Positions 53,236-62,878 of a stretch of DNA of 64,000 nucleotides are shown here, piece after piece (within the stretch, counting starts at the first letter, position 1; the number at the start of each line of letters is the position of its first letter). The translations under genes were made by a program, and so were the position numbers. The notes below the pieces were generated by a model, which had not been told where the DNA came from, ran no database searches, and worked only from the letters and a program-made list of their open reading frames with translations. The stretch is from Catonella massiliensis (GTDB lineage: Bacteria; Bacillota; Clostridia; Lachnospirales; Lachnospiraceae), in contig NZ_JAEPRJ010000001.1 of NCBI RefSeq assembly GCF_016651435.1, forward strand, positions 2,914,001 through 2,978,000. The letters run 5' to 3'.

Positions 53236-53957
53236 GAGAGCGTGTGCTTGCCTTACTTGAGGAGGAACCTGAGGTTGTTGAGGTTAAAAAGGGTAAGAAC
53301 GGGGTGTCTCTTAAGGAGTTTTCGGGAGTAAAGGCAAAGAATGTAGATTTCTCTTATGGTGATAAGATTATCCTTGAAGACTTCACTTTGGAGATAAAGA
53401 AGGGCAGGATATTAGGCATACACGGAGCAAGCGGTTCAGGTAAGTCTACCTTCCTTAAGCTTCTTATGAGGTTCTGGGAGACTGATGGTGGTGAGATTCT
53501 CATTTCAGGGAAGGATATAAAGAAGATAGTTACTGAGGATCTAAGAAAGCTTGAGGGCTATGTGACTCAGGAAACCCACCTTTTCACAGGTACTATAGCT
53601 GAAAATATCGCACTTGGTAAGCCTGATGCCACGCTTAGTGAAATAAGGGAGGCTGCAAGGGCAGCTTCAATAGATGAGTTTATTTTGGGGCTTCCAAAGG
53701 GCTATGATACTAAGGTAGGCGAGCTTGGAGATACCCTTTCAAGTGGAGAAAAGCAAAGACTTGGTATTGCGAGGGCATTCCTTTACAATGCGCCTTTCAT
53801 CCTCTTAGATGAGCCAACCAGCAATCTGGATTCATTAAATGAGGGAATCATATTGAAGGCTCTAAAGGAGAGGAGCAAGGGCAGAACCATTCTCCTTGTT
53901 TCACACAGGGATTCCACTATGAATATTGTGGATGAAATGGTGGAGATGGGGTAAAGA
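53236..53957 (+). repeat. 722-bp direct repeat, copy 2
   Basis: Gap-free copy of 47969-48690 on the far side of the AT-rich insert. The junction with unrelated sequence is at GAGAGCG on the left and 3 bp after the stop codon on the right. Confidence 0.9.
53244..53954 (+). pseudogene. Truncated CydC-like ATPase domain (copy of 3' end of 45178-48687)
   Basis: This 236-codon frame is the second nucleotide-binding domain of the fused ABC exporter without its membrane part. Walker A, signature LSSGEKQR and Walker B FILLDEPTSN are intact. Only about seven residues differ from the full-length copy. AAAAGG lies 10 bp before GTG 53244, so a lone ATPase could in principle be made, but with no membrane domain it is most simply a truncation remnant. 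Confidence 0.8.
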
Positions 53958-53998
53958 ATATGGACTAAACCTGATTAAAGATAACTATTAGAGAGTAG

Positions 53999-54037
53999 AC
54001 CAAGGGTTACGCCCTAAGATAAGGCGTAACCCTTGGT
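53999..54037. terminator. Repeated terminator hairpin, copy A
   Basis: ACCAAGGGTTACGCC (53999-54013) pairs with GGCGTAACCCTTGGT (54023-54037) around CTAAGATAA. The same stem and loop recur at 62381-62415 and 63629-63666. It lies 45 bp after the truncated ATPase stop. Confidence 0.8.
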
Positions 54038-54099
54038 TAAGTCTGGTAAGCTAGAGCATCGCAAAAACAAAAGAGAAGGAAATAGCCTCTAAAGGTACA

Positions 54100-54128
54100 T
54101 TGTAAAAATGGGGTATTTGGCATATAAT
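54100..54128 (+). promoter_or_regulatory. Promoter of the Wadjet operon
   Basis: TTGTAA (54100-54105) and TATAAT (54123-54128) are 17 bp apart, giving a leader of about 45 nt before jetA. Confidence 0.7.
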
Positions 54129-54178
54129 AAGCGTATGATTTAGTTAAGAGTTTATATAACTTGAGAAGGGAAACGCTT

Positions 54179-55687
54179 ATGAAGGTCAGTGAGATTATTA
54201 AGAAGCCTGTAGTGGAGGCGAAGTATCTGAATGTGGACAATTCAGACAGATACCGCCCCATTATCAGGCTCTTTTATTTAAATTATGAGAAATTGAAATA
54301 TTGGTTATATCAGGAAGAGGTTTTTGAGGAACTAAAAGAAGATGCATACTTTGCAGAATACAACATAGAACAGTGTAAGCAGGACTTAAAGACTCTTACT
54401 GAATGGGGCAACCTTCTGGCTATGCAGGATACAAGAAGGGCAGCAACTCTGGAGGAATTCGCCAATAAAAAATTCCGTTATCAGCTATCCGAGACAGCAG
54501 TAGAAATAGAGCGAATGATAATAAGGATAGAGAATCTCTTCATAGAAAGCTCTTCCTTAGAGCCGAGCCTCCTTGAGAGAATAAGGATGAGCCTGGCAAG
54601 TCTTCCTTCGATGTTAGAGGAAAATGATGAGAAGCTGTATTCGTACTGGAATGATTTAAACAATGACTTTAAGAGGCTTAATCAGAATTATCAGGACTAT
54701 ATGAGGGAGCTAAACAGTGTGAAGGCTGAAAACCTTATGCGTACAAAGGAATTCTTGGTGTTTAAGGACAGATTGATTGAATATCTGAGGAGTTTTGTAA
54801 AGGGACTTCAGACAAATGTAGGGATTATTGAGGCTATCATCAAGGGTTTTGAGGAAACAATGGTAGAGTCGCTTATAAACAGGATATTTCAGTATGAGTT
54901 ATCTATCCCAAGGCTTGAAACTGTTGTGGATGTGGAGATAATTCTTGATAATATAAAGGGAAGATTTAATAGTATAAAAGACTGGTTTGTAAGTGATGGC
55001 AGCAAGGAGTCCGAGGTAGTTAAGGTCTTTGATACAACCAATGAGATAATCCGCAAAATAACAGGTTATGCAGCGAGGATAAGCGAGAGCGGAGGCAGCA
55101 GTGCCAACAGGAGGGAAGAATACAAAAAGCTGGCAGAGATATTTTATGAATGTGAGGATATAAATGAAGCTCACTGCTTTGCAGGACTTGTCTTTGGTAC
55201 AGAGACAGTACTCCACTTAAAGGGAATAGGAGAAAGGCAGACAGAGAGCATAAACAGCGGAGTATATGAAGAAAAGGCTTCTATAAAAACTGTTATACCT
55301 AGGGTTAGGACTTATAGGGAAAAAGCAAAAAGAAGCGGAATTAAGGATAACTATAAGGAAAAAGAAGAACTTAGGCTTGCAACCATAGAAAAGCTTGCAG
55401 CTGAAAGAGAACTCTTAACAAGCTATATAAAAGACGGGAAGCTTGTATTTAAGGATTTACCTGAGATAACTCCTTTTGTGAGGGATGTATTCTTAACTTG
55501 GATATCAAAGGCCTTGGAAAATAAAGATGGCAGGGGTAAGACTGAAGAGGGTAAAAGATTCAGGCTTATATATCCTGTTAAGGATGAAATGTGTGAGATT
55601 AAAAGTGAAGACGGAGTGTTGTACATGCCGTCTTATGAAATTATATTTGAGGATGAAATAGATGAAGGCGTTGGAAGTATTGCTTAG
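54179..55687 (+). CDS. jetA: Wadjet type II JetA (DUF2397/TIGR02677, kleisin-like)
   Basis: About 502 residues with no transmembrane segments, mostly helical. The start (KVSEIIKKPVVEAKYLNVDN) leads into RPIIRLFYLNYEKLKYWLYQEEVFEEL and RAATLEEFANKKFRYQLSETA, typical of TIGR02677 proteins. JetA is the MukF/kleisin-like subunit linking JetB and the SMC-like JetC. Wadjet complexes extrude and cleave small circular plasmid DNA. ATG 54179 is chosen because AGAAGGG lies 8 bp before it; an in-frame TTG at 54161 lacks a site. It overlaps jetB by 26 bp. Order and sizes match type II systems. Confidence 0.9.
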   Translation: MKVSEIIKKPVVEAKYLNVDNSDRYRPIIRLFYLNYEKLKYWLYQEEVFEELKEDAYFAEYNIEQCKQDLKTLTEWGNLLAMQDTRRAATLEEFANKKFRYQLSETAVEIERMIIRIENLFIESSSLEPSLLERIRMSLASLPSMLEENDEKLYSYWNDLNNDFKRLNQNYQDYMRELNSVKAENLMRTKEFLVFKDRLIEYLRSFVKGLQTNVGIIEAIIKGFEETMVESLINRIFQYELSIPRLETVVDVEIILDNIKGRFNSIKDWFVSDGSKESEVVKVFDTTNEIIRKITGYAARISESGGSSANRREEYKKLAEIFYECEDINEAHCFAGLVFGTETVLHLKGIGERQTESINSGVYEEKASIKTVIPRVRTYREKAKRSGIKDNYKEKEELRLATIEKLAAERELLTSYIKDGKLVFKDLPEITPFVRDVFLTWISKALENKDGRGKTEEGKRFRLIYPVKDEMCEIKSEDGVLYMPSYEIIFEDEIDEGVGSIA

Positions 55688-56792
55688 TAAAAGATGGATA
55701 TTAAAGTCAAAGGACAGGGAGCTGTATTATTCTGTAAGAGATGAGCTGCCTAAGTTTAAGCAGTTTTTGATAGAGAAGCTTGGATTTCAGGTGATTGTCA
55801 ATCCATATCTTATAAAGCTTGAGAAAATCCCCGCTGTAGCTGAAAGCTGGATGGGAATAAGAGAATTTGGCGACAAGATGGAATATGTGATTTTCCTGAC
55901 TACCCTTATGTTTTTAGAAGAAAAGGATATGGGAGAGCAGTTTGTCCTTTCAGAGCTTACAGAATACATACAGACAACAGTAGAGGTGGAGCAGATTGAC
56001 TGGACAGTCTACAGGAGTAGAAAGTATCTTGTCAAAGTTATGAAGTATCTGGTCTCATCAGGAATATTAGAGCTTAACGATGGCAATGAAGAAGACTTTG
56101 CTAAGGATGGGGTAAGTGAAGTGCTATATGAAAATACGGGAGCATCCAGGTATTTTGTAAGGAATTTCACTAAGGACATATCAAACTTCAAGTCCATATC
56201 TGAATTTGAAGAGGGAGACTTTATAGATACCAACGAAGACAGGGGAATAGTGCGCAGGCAGAGAGTCTACAGAAAGCTGTTGCTCTCGCCCGGGCTTTAT
56301 AGGAATGAAGAGACGGAAGAGGATTTTAACTATATAAGAAATTTCAGGGGGATAATAGCAGATGACTTTGAGGGACTGTTTGACTGTAGTCTTCATTTAC
56401 ATAAATCAAGCGCCTACCTGGTGTTAAACGAGGGTTCAAGACTAGGGAGGTCATTTCCTGAGGACAATACTTTGTCTGATATAGTACTCCTTGTAAATGA
56501 CCTGATCCTTAAGAGAATAGATGAAAATAAACTTAAACCGGGTATAGATGAGAGCATTATTTTATCGCTAGAAAGCTTTGATGAATTGATTGAGGAAACG
56601 AAGAGGCTGTATGGAAGCGGATTTGCAAAGACCTACAGAGATATGACAACTAAGGAAATGTGCACTGTGACAGCAGAGTATATGAAGGAGCTTCAATTTG
56701 TAGAATATATTGGTGGCGATGTAAGAATCAATCCAATCGTAGGTAAGGTGGCAGGAAGATATCCAAAGGATTACTTAGCAACAGATGCGTAG
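55662..56792 (+). CDS. jetB: Wadjet type II JetB (DUF2398/TIGR02678, MukE-like)
   Basis: A 376-residue protein matching the TIGR02678 family in size and position. Residues 1-110 include a helical dimer-type start and VIVNPYLIKLEKIP; later RRQRVYRKLLLSPGLYRNEE and NEGSRLGRSFPEDNTLSDIV are characteristic. In Wadjet, JetB is the KITE/MukE-like accessory subunit that binds JetA and DNA. It starts inside the end of jetA and is followed by jetC after about 110 bp. Confidence 0.9.
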   Translation: MKALEVLLSKRWILKSKDRELYYSVRDELPKFKQFLIEKLGFQVIVNPYLIKLEKIPAVAESWMGIREFGDKMEYVIFLTTLMFLEEKDMGEQFVLSELTEYIQTTVEVEQIDWTVYRSRKYLVKVMKYLVSSGILELNDGNEEDFAKDGVSEVLYENTGASRYFVRNFTKDISNFKSISEFEEGDFIDTNEDRGIVRRQRVYRKLLLSPGLYRNEETEEDFNYIRNFRGIIADDFEGLFDCSLHLHKSSAYLVLNEGSRLGRSFPEDNTLSDIVLLVNDLILKRIDENKLKPGIDESIILSLESFDELIEETKRLYGSGFAKTYRDMTTKEMCTVTAEYMKELQFVEYIGGDVRINPIVGKVAGRYPKDYLATDA

Positions 56793-56903
56793 ACGGACAC
56801 TGTATAGATATAGTAAAAAGCAGCAGTTATAAGTGAAGAGGTTTGCACTCTTAGCAATAAGTTTGGTGTAGCTGTGTGGAATAGGAAAAGTAAGGAGAGG
56901 CAG

Positions 56904-59900
56904 ATGAATAGCAACTGGAAGATAAACAGGGTAGGTCTTGTGGATTTTTGGTATTATGATGACGAGGAATTTGTGTTTGATGATGGGAGGATGCTCCTTA
57001 GGGGAGCGAATGGCTCAGGTAAGTCTGTAACCATGCAGAGCCTCATCCCCCTGCTTTTAGACGGAAATATGAGGCCTGAGAGGCTTGATGCCTTTGGTAC
57101 AAAGGCAAGGAAAATGGAGAACTATCTTCTTGAAGAGGATGATGACAGACAAGAGCGAACAGGTTACCTCTATATGGAGCTTAAAAGAGAAGAAAATGAA
57201 GAGTATGCTTCATTTGGCATAGGTATAAGGGCAAGAAGAAATAAATCCTTAGAGTCGTGGTATTTTCAGATTACTGACAGCAGAAGGATAGGGAAAGATA
57301 TACTTTTGTACAAGGAAATGGATGGCAAGATTACCCTTTCAAAGACTGAGCTTAAGAACAAGTTAGCAGAGGGTGGAAGGGTGATGGAGAGCCAGAGTGA
57401 GTACTTGACTGCGGTAAATAAGACACTTTTTGGGTTTGAAAATGAAGATGAATATAAGGAACTTATCGATATACTTATAAGGCTTAGAGCGCCAAAGCTG
57501 TCTAAAGACCTCAAGCCCACCCTTATAAGTGAGATACTTAGCGGTTCTTTGCAGCCTCTTTCAGATGACGACTTAAAGCCTATGTCAGATGCAATTGAGA
57601 AGATGGATGAGACTAAGCTAAATCTTGAGAATCTGCAGGATAGCCTCGCTTCGGCGAAGCAGATAGAAAAAGTATATAAGCTATATAACGAAGTTGTGCT
57701 TTTTAACAAGGCAGGCTTTCTTTTGGAAGCGGAAGGTGATTACAAGAAACTTAAAAAAGAAGAAACAGAGAGTCAAAAGAGGCTTGAAGACGTAAAAAGG
57801 GAGATTGAATCAAAAGATACTGTGTTAAAAGAGCTTGAGAGTGAAGAAAACAGATTAAAGGAAGAGAAGAACTCCTTAGGAAGTGAAGAGATAGTAAAGC
57901 TTAAGGAAAATGAAGGAAGACTTGAAGGCAAAGCTCTGTCTTTGGAAGATACCATAAAGGATAAAGAAAAGAGGGAAGAGGATAAGAAGGAAAGACAGAG
58001 AAGCTTACAAAAGGAGATTAGAGAAGACAAAGACGAGGCGGAATCCTTGTGGGAGGCCTGTGAGTCTATCCTTAATGAGATGGATAATGAGCTTGAGTCA
58101 GTACCTTTTGATGATTTTGCTTTTATGAGGGAGGAGCTTGAAAAGAATAAAAATGAAAAATATTCTTTTGAGCCTCACACCAAGACCTTCGAGGACTATG
58201 CGTCCAAGGCAAAGGAAGGAAAGAGGCTTCTTGAAGAGGAGGCAAAACAAAGTGATAAATATGACAGAGTCCTAAAAGTCTTTGATGAATATAAGAGTAA
58301 GCAGGATGATTTAGAAAAGACCGAGAGGCAGTGTGAGACACTCTTACATGACGAAAAACAAAGGCTTACGGAAGAGGTATATGCCTGGGAAAAGGGGAAT
58401 GTAGAGCTACATGTCGATACTGCACATTTACAGGGTATAGAAAGAGAAATAGAATACTATGACGAGAACAAGAATTATTATGATATAAAAAATATTCTAA
58501 AGCCCGCTTATGAAAGAGTTTATGGAGAAATCTTTGAGAAGAAGCTAAGAATAGATAATGAGACCCTTGCTCTGAAAGAAGAAATAAAAGGTAAGGAGTT
58601 AGAACTAGCAGAGTGGCAGAATAAAAAAGACCCTGAGCCATTAAGAGAGGAAAGTGTAATAAAAAATAGAGAAAAACTAAGGTCAGAGGGCATTGAATTC
58701 TTAAACTTTTATAAGACGGTGGACTTTGCAGCAAACCTTGCGGAAGACGAGAGAAACAGTCTTGAAGAGGCTCTGCTTGACATGGGAATCCTTGATGCTA
58801 TCATAGTTTCGGGTAAGGACAGGGATAAGGTGCTAGCTTTTGACAAGGGACTTGGTGACAGGTACATTTTTGATGATGTCAAGGCTGTAAATGATAATAT
58901 ACTTAACAAATTTGAAATCGAGGAAGAGTACAATAATATTTTCTCAAATTTCAAGATAAATGCAGCTCTCTCAAGCATTTCCCTAAAGAAAACCGAAAAC
59001 AGCGGAACTTGGATAGGTGAAAACGGAAGCTATGGACTGGGAGTAATAGAGGGAAAAACCACAGGAGAATATAAGGCAAGCTTCATAGGAGCACTTTCCA
59101 GAGAAAACTACAGGATTGAAAAAATAAATGAACTTGAGAATGATATTAGGAATTTACAGGAGGGAATAAGGCTTAAGGAAGAAAATCTTAGGATAATACA
59201 GGCGAGGGAGGAAGAGCTTAATAAGGAATGGGAGAGTTTTCCAAAGCCTGACAGTATGAATACAGCTCTTGGAGAATTAAATAAAGTAAGGGAAAGGCTT
59301 AAGGGGATACTAGAGGATATAGCAAGGCTTAAAACAGAGCTAGACAGTGAGAAAAAAGCTTTGGATGAAATAAGGCTTGCAGCCAGTGAAGCTTGTGGAA
59401 AATGCTATGTAAAGGCAAACCTTCGTCTGTTTGAAGAACTTAATACAGCGCTTGAGGAGTATAGAGTTCTACTTGTTAATCTATCTTCTTCGCACAAAGG
59501 ATACCTTGCAAAGCTTGACTTGATATGCTCCAAGGAGACAAATCTTCTTGAGGTAGAAGAGTACCTTGACAATATACGCTATGAACTCTCTACAGACAGA
59601 GCCGAGCTTAAGGACGTAAGAGCAAGGCTTGATTCGGTAAGGGAGCAGTTAAAACTTACGGATTATGATAAGATAAAGGATAGGATTGACAGTATAGAAA
59701 AAAGGCTTAATGAGATACCACCGGTAAGAACGGAAGCCTCTATGACTCTTGGAAGAAGAAAGCAGGAAGAAGCTGATATCGAAAAGAGCCTTGAGGGATT
59801 TAAGCCACAGCTTGAGTCAAGACTAAAACATAGAGATGATATGGAAAGAGCCTTTAAGGATGAGTTAAAGCTAGGGCTTGTAGAGGTACTAGAGCTAAAT

Positions 59901-60989
59901 GAAGAAGTGTTAAAGCTTGCAGAAAGGCTTAGACTAAGCCTAAGAGAGGCGGTGGGCGATACAAAGCAGGAAGATGTATTTGGGAGACTGCAGGAAACCT
60001 TCCATAAATACAGGGGAGGACTTACCAGATATAACGTAAATATGAAATATCTATTTACCGGGGAAGCTGTGGACTACGGAAGTGTTAAAAATGTGAAAAG
60101 GCTTGATATCTCTGCAAAATACAAGGGAAGCCAGGTAAAATTCGGTGGCCTTGTAAGTGCACTTGATGGTGAGGTCTTGGAGCTTGAAAACATCCTTAAA
60201 GAAAGTGACAGGGAAATCTATGAAGACATATTGATAGGGACTGTGGGTAGGAAGATAAGGGCAAAGATTCGTCTTGCAGAAAAATGGGTAGGAAAGATTA
60301 AGCTGTTGATGGAATCAATGGAAACCTCCAGTGGTTTAACCTTAAGCCTTGCTTGGAAGCCAAAGAAGGCGGAAAAGGAAGAGGAGCTTGGGACGAAGGT
60401 TCTGGTTGATATACTTATGAGGGATGAGGAGATACTTAGGCCTGAGGACTCCGCTAATCTGTCGGGGCATTTTCGCTCTAAGATAAATGAAGCAAAGAAG
60501 GCGACAGAAGAATCAGGCGGAATGAAGAGCTTTTATGCGGTAATAAGGGATATACTTGACTATAGAAAATGGTATGAGTTTACTTTGATGTATCAGAGGG
60601 CAGGAGAGAACAAGAAGGAGTTAACGGATAGGGTATTCTTTACCTTTAGTGGTGGAGAGAAGGCTATGGCTATGTATGTGCCGCTGTTCTCTGCTGTTGT
60701 TGCCAAGTACCAGGGAGCAAGGGAGGATGCGCCTAGACTCGTAGCACTGGATGAGGCCTTTGCAGGAGTTGACGAGACCAATATCAGGGATATGTTTAGG
60801 CTGATGTCGGAGTTTGAGTTCAACTTCGTGATTAACTCACAAAGTCTGTGGGGAGATTATGATACCGTTCCTGCTCTTGCTATCTATCAGCTTGTAAGGC
60901 CTGAAAATGCAAAGTATGTAACAGTTATCAGATACAGATGGAATGGAACAAGGAGAGAGCTGGTTGATGGTGTAAGTGAAAGGGGCTAA
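56904..60989 (+). CDS. jetC: Wadjet type II JetC (SMC/MukB-like ATPase, TIGR02680)
   Basis: About 1361 residues. The head begins NSNWKINRVGLVDFWYYDDE, with Walker A RGANGSGKSVT from residue 33. Long coiled coils (about 260-560 and 740-1060) flank a hinge-like region at about 610-740. The second head half has VFFTFSGGEKAMAMYVPLFS (signature) and Walker B RLVALDEAFAGVDE with D1283 and E1284. JetC is the motor that extrudes DNA loops. ATG 56904 is chosen because AAGGAG lies 6 bp upstream; the longer frame from GTG 56874 runs through that site. The stop is 2 bp before the JetD start. Confidence 0.93.
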   Translation: MNSNWKINRVGLVDFWYYDDEEFVFDDGRMLLRGANGSGKSVTMQSLIPLLLDGNMRPERLDAFGTKARKMENYLLEEDDDRQERTGYLYMELKREENEEYASFGIGIRARRNKSLESWYFQITDSRRIGKDILLYKEMDGKITLSKTELKNKLAEGGRVMESQSEYLTAVNKTLFGFENEDEYKELIDILIRLRAPKLSKDLKPTLISEILSGSLQPLSDDDLKPMSDAIEKMDETKLNLENLQDSLASAKQIEKVYKLYNEVVLFNKAGFLLEAEGDYKKLKKEETESQKRLEDVKREIESKDTVLKELESEENRLKEEKNSLGSEEIVKLKENEGRLEGKALSLEDTIKDKEKREEDKKERQRSLQKEIREDKDEAESLWEACESILNEMDNELESVPFDDFAFMREELEKNKNEKYSFEPHTKTFEDYASKAKEGKRLLEEEAKQSDKYDRVLKVFDEYKSKQDDLEKTERQCETLLHDEKQRLTEEVYAWEKGNVELHVDTAHLQGIEREIEYYDENKNYYDIKNILKPAYERVYGEIFEKKLRIDNETLALKEEIKGKELELAEWQNKKDPEPLREESVIKNREKLRSEGIEFLNFYKTVDFAANLAEDERNSLEEALLDMGILDAIIVSGKDRDKVLAFDKGLGDRYIFDDVKAVNDNILNKFEIEEEYNNIFSNFKINAALSSISLKKTENSGTWIGENGSYGLGVIEGKTTGEYKASFIGALSRENYRIEKINELENDIRNLQEGIRLKEENLRIIQAREEELNKEWESFPKPDSMNTALGELNKVRERLKGILEDIARLKTELDSEKKALDEIRLAASEACGKCYVKANLRLFEELNTALEEYRVLLVNLSSSHKGYLAKLDLICSKETNLLEVEEYLDNIRYELSTDRAELKDVRARLDSVREQLKLTDYDKIKDRIDSIEKRLNEIPPVRTEASMTLGRRKQEEADIEKSLEGFKPQLESRLKHRDDMERAFKDELKLGLVEVLELNEEVLKLAERLRLSLREAVGDTKQEDVFGRLQETFHKYRGGLTRYNVNMKYLFTGEAVDYGSVKNVKRLDISAKYKGSQVKFGGLVSALDGEVLELENILKESDREIYEDILIGTVGRKIRAKIRLAEKWVGKIKLLMESMETSSGLTLSLAWKPKKAEKEEELGTKVLVDILMRDEEILRPEDSANLSGHFRSKINEAKKATEESGGMKSFYAVIRDILDYRKWYEFTLMYQRAGENKKELTDRVFFTFSGGEKAMAMYVPLFSAVVAKYQGAREDAPRLVALDEAFAGVDETNIRDMFRLMSEFEFNFVINSQSLWGDYDTVPALAIYQLVRPENAKYVTVIRYRWNGTRRELVDGVSERG

Positions 60990-60991
60990 TT

Positions 60992-62284
60992 TTGTCTGAG
61001 ATAAATGAAGCGGTAGAGTATTTTAAGAAAAAGCCTGTCTATGAAAAGCTATTTAATGAATTTAAAAAGAAATATGAAAGTCATGGAAAGATAGGCGGGA
61101 TAGCAGTGCTTACAGGACTTAGCACAGGTGATAAAGAGGATATATCAAGCTTTTTGATGAAGGACTTTACATCAGAAGAAGAGGTAAGAGTTTCTGCAAA
61201 ATTATTTGAAAAGGCATTACTAAAAAGCAGGTTTAGTAGTCTAACTATCCTAGATATAATTACCCACTACTTTGGGATAAAGCTTCGTACCAATAAAGAA
61301 AAGAGCGAAGAGGACGTGGGCAAAAGGGCAGAATATCTGGCAGAACTAACGGGATATGCAGATAAAGCATATATAAAGGAGTGGTTAACCGGGGTGTTTT
61401 GCACAGGTGCAGATGGTGCAGTGGTCATTGCAAGGAGCTACAATGCAGATAAAAACGAGCTTAAGATTATTTTACAAAAGCTAATTAAAGCAATTCCTAT
61501 GCTACCTTACTTTCAGGGAGGTAAAAAGAAAGAACTTCTTGCTGTGTTTGCCGCACAAACTGCCGGGAATCCGCATTTCTTTGATGATAACACCTTGGCA
61601 GGGAATCTTCTTACAGCATTTCTTAGAGATTATTTTCGCTTCGGATATGAAGATGATTTATTAGAAGCTGAGAACAGAAGTAAGGTGTTGTTTAAGGCAG
61701 GCATTATAAAGGATACTCTGTCGAATGATGTAATAGCTTACGGAATAAGAGGAAGATGCGTGGATGGCAGTTTGCATCAGGGGATGGAAGGCTTTCTTCA
61801 CCAGAAAGAACCGGTTAAGTTAAGCCTGCTTACACTTGCGAATCTGGAAGAAACATTCACAAACAGCGTAGATAGAAGGGTATATATAGTTGAGAATCCG
61901 GCAGTATTTTCCATACTTACAAGCCGTTTTCCGGAAAAGGCTTTCATATGCAGTTATGGACAGATAAGAAGGGCAGTATTTATGCTTTTAGACTTGTTTG
62001 ACAAAAATACAGTATTTTCCTATGCGGGAGACTTTGATCCTGAAGGTCTTCTTATAGCGGAGAGACTTAAGAAAAGATATGGAGAAAGGCTGATCTTTTG
62101 GAAGTATGAAACGGACATATATCTAAAGTATATGTCGGAAGAGAAACTGACCAAGCAGAGAATTAAAAAACTGGATGGAGTTAGGGATGCTACCCTCCTT
62201 AAAATTGCAGAGCTTATGAGAGAAGAGGGGCGTGCGGCCTACCAGGAGAGTATGCTAGAGGAATATGTAAACTCTCCTATGTGA
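60992..62284 (+). CDS. jetD: Wadjet type II JetD (DUF2399/TIGR02679, Toprim nuclease)
   Basis: A 430-residue protein. The N-terminal part (about 1-250) is the helical arm. The C-terminal part is a topoisomerase VI-like Toprim domain: E301 in YIVENPAVFS and D347-x-D349 in YAGDFDPEGLLIAERLKKRYG are the metal-binding acids. JetD cuts the DNA that JetABC extrudes. The start is TTG 60992, about 8 bp after AAAGGGG. All four Wadjet genes look intact with key residues present, so the system is probably active. A repeated hairpin terminator follows. Confidence 0.92.
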   Translation: MSEINEAVEYFKKKPVYEKLFNEFKKKYESHGKIGGIAVLTGLSTGDKEDISSFLMKDFTSEEEVRVSAKLFEKALLKSRFSSLTILDIITHYFGIKLRTNKEKSEEDVGKRAEYLAELTGYADKAYIKEWLTGVFCTGADGAVVIARSYNADKNELKIILQKLIKAIPMLPYFQGGKKKELLAVFAAQTAGNPHFFDDNTLAGNLLTAFLRDYFRFGYEDDLLEAENRSKVLFKAGIIKDTLSNDVIAYGIRGRCVDGSLHQGMEGFLHQKEPVKLSLLTLANLEETFTNSVDRRVYIVENPAVFSILTSRFPEKAFICSYGQIRRAVFMLLDLFDKNTVFSYAGDFDPEGLLIAERLKKRYGERLIFWKYETDIYLKYMSEEKLTKQRIKKLDGVRDATLLKIAELMREEGRAAYQESMLEEYVNSPM

Positions 62285-62380
62285 TTAGAATATAAGCAGA
62301 AGAACAGGTTGTAAAACTCAGGCAAATAAGGACAAAGACATTATATAAGTGATGAAAAAGACAAATAATCGGTAAAAAAT

Positions 62381-62415
62381 AAGGGTTACGCCCTAAGATA
62401 AGGCGTAATCCTTGG
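62381..62415. terminator. Repeated terminator hairpin, copy B
   Basis: AAGGGTTACGCC and GGCGTAATCCTT flank the same CTAAGATAA loop as copies A and C, with one G-U pair in the stem. It lies between the converging jetD and antitoxin-like genes and probably ends both. Confidence 0.8.
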
Positions 62416-62442
62416 TTATAAGCTTAATTGTTAAGTGGAATA

Positions 62443-62877
62443 TTAAATATTCATAGCCTGTTTTTGAGCGTATATTTCCTTCAAGTTCTCAATTGCCATC
62501 TCTACATCGAGGGTGTGAAAACCTTGCCAGCAATCGTTCATGGTTTTAGCGTCTGCGATTGTATATATCCTCTTGCTTGACTCATTTGTATAATAATGCC
62601 AATAACGGTAGCAATAGCCCGTCCAATACATTACCTCATTATCAAAAATAGTACCTGCTTTTTTAAGCCCATTTACCTCGTCACCTAGTTCTTCGAGCAT
62701 ATATTCTTCGCCTGCCCATTGCATTCTGTCGTAAACATCATCAAGACAGGCAGCAACCCTGCTATTCATAAAGGCTTCTATGAAAGAAGGACAGTCATAA
62801 CCTTTTTTAAGTGCAAGTTCAAAAAGTCTTCCCTGTATATCACAGAGTTGCATTTTTTCGAGTGTAAAATTTTTCAT
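62443..62877 (-). CDS. Partner (antitoxin-like) protein of DUF3990 pair 2
   Basis: A 144-residue protein related to the N-terminal part of the 39286-39927 protein. The pattern LFELALKKGYDCPSFIEAFMNS, then EEYMLEEL and MYWTGYCYRYWHYYTNESS, mirrors AFDYAVNDCG...LFATSS and YWIGWVVAYYQWYT there. Unlike that protein it has no HTH domain. The gene starts just after the DUF3990 stop on the same strand, so the two are co-translated. It is probably the antitoxin; the resemblance to DUF3791 is suggestive only. Confidence 0.7.
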   Translation of the reverse strand: MKNFTLEKMQLCDIQGRLFELALKKGYDCPSFIEAFMNSRVAACLDDVYDRMQWAGEEYMLEELGDEVNGLKKAGTIFDNEVMYWTGYCYRYWHYYTNESSKRIYTIADAKTMNDCWQGFHTLDVEMAIENLKEIYAQKQAMNI

Positions 62878-62878
62878 C

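Noticed and set aside
53244..53954. Independent ABC ATPase gene
   Set aside because: It is a gap-free copy of the last part of the fused exporter with no membrane domain or dedicated start, so it is called a truncated copy.
57266..57709. Minus-strand ORFs rich in Ser/Leu opposite jetC
   Set aside because: These come from the complement of Lys/Glu-rich coiled-coil codons. None has a ribosome binding site, and jetC is strongly supported.
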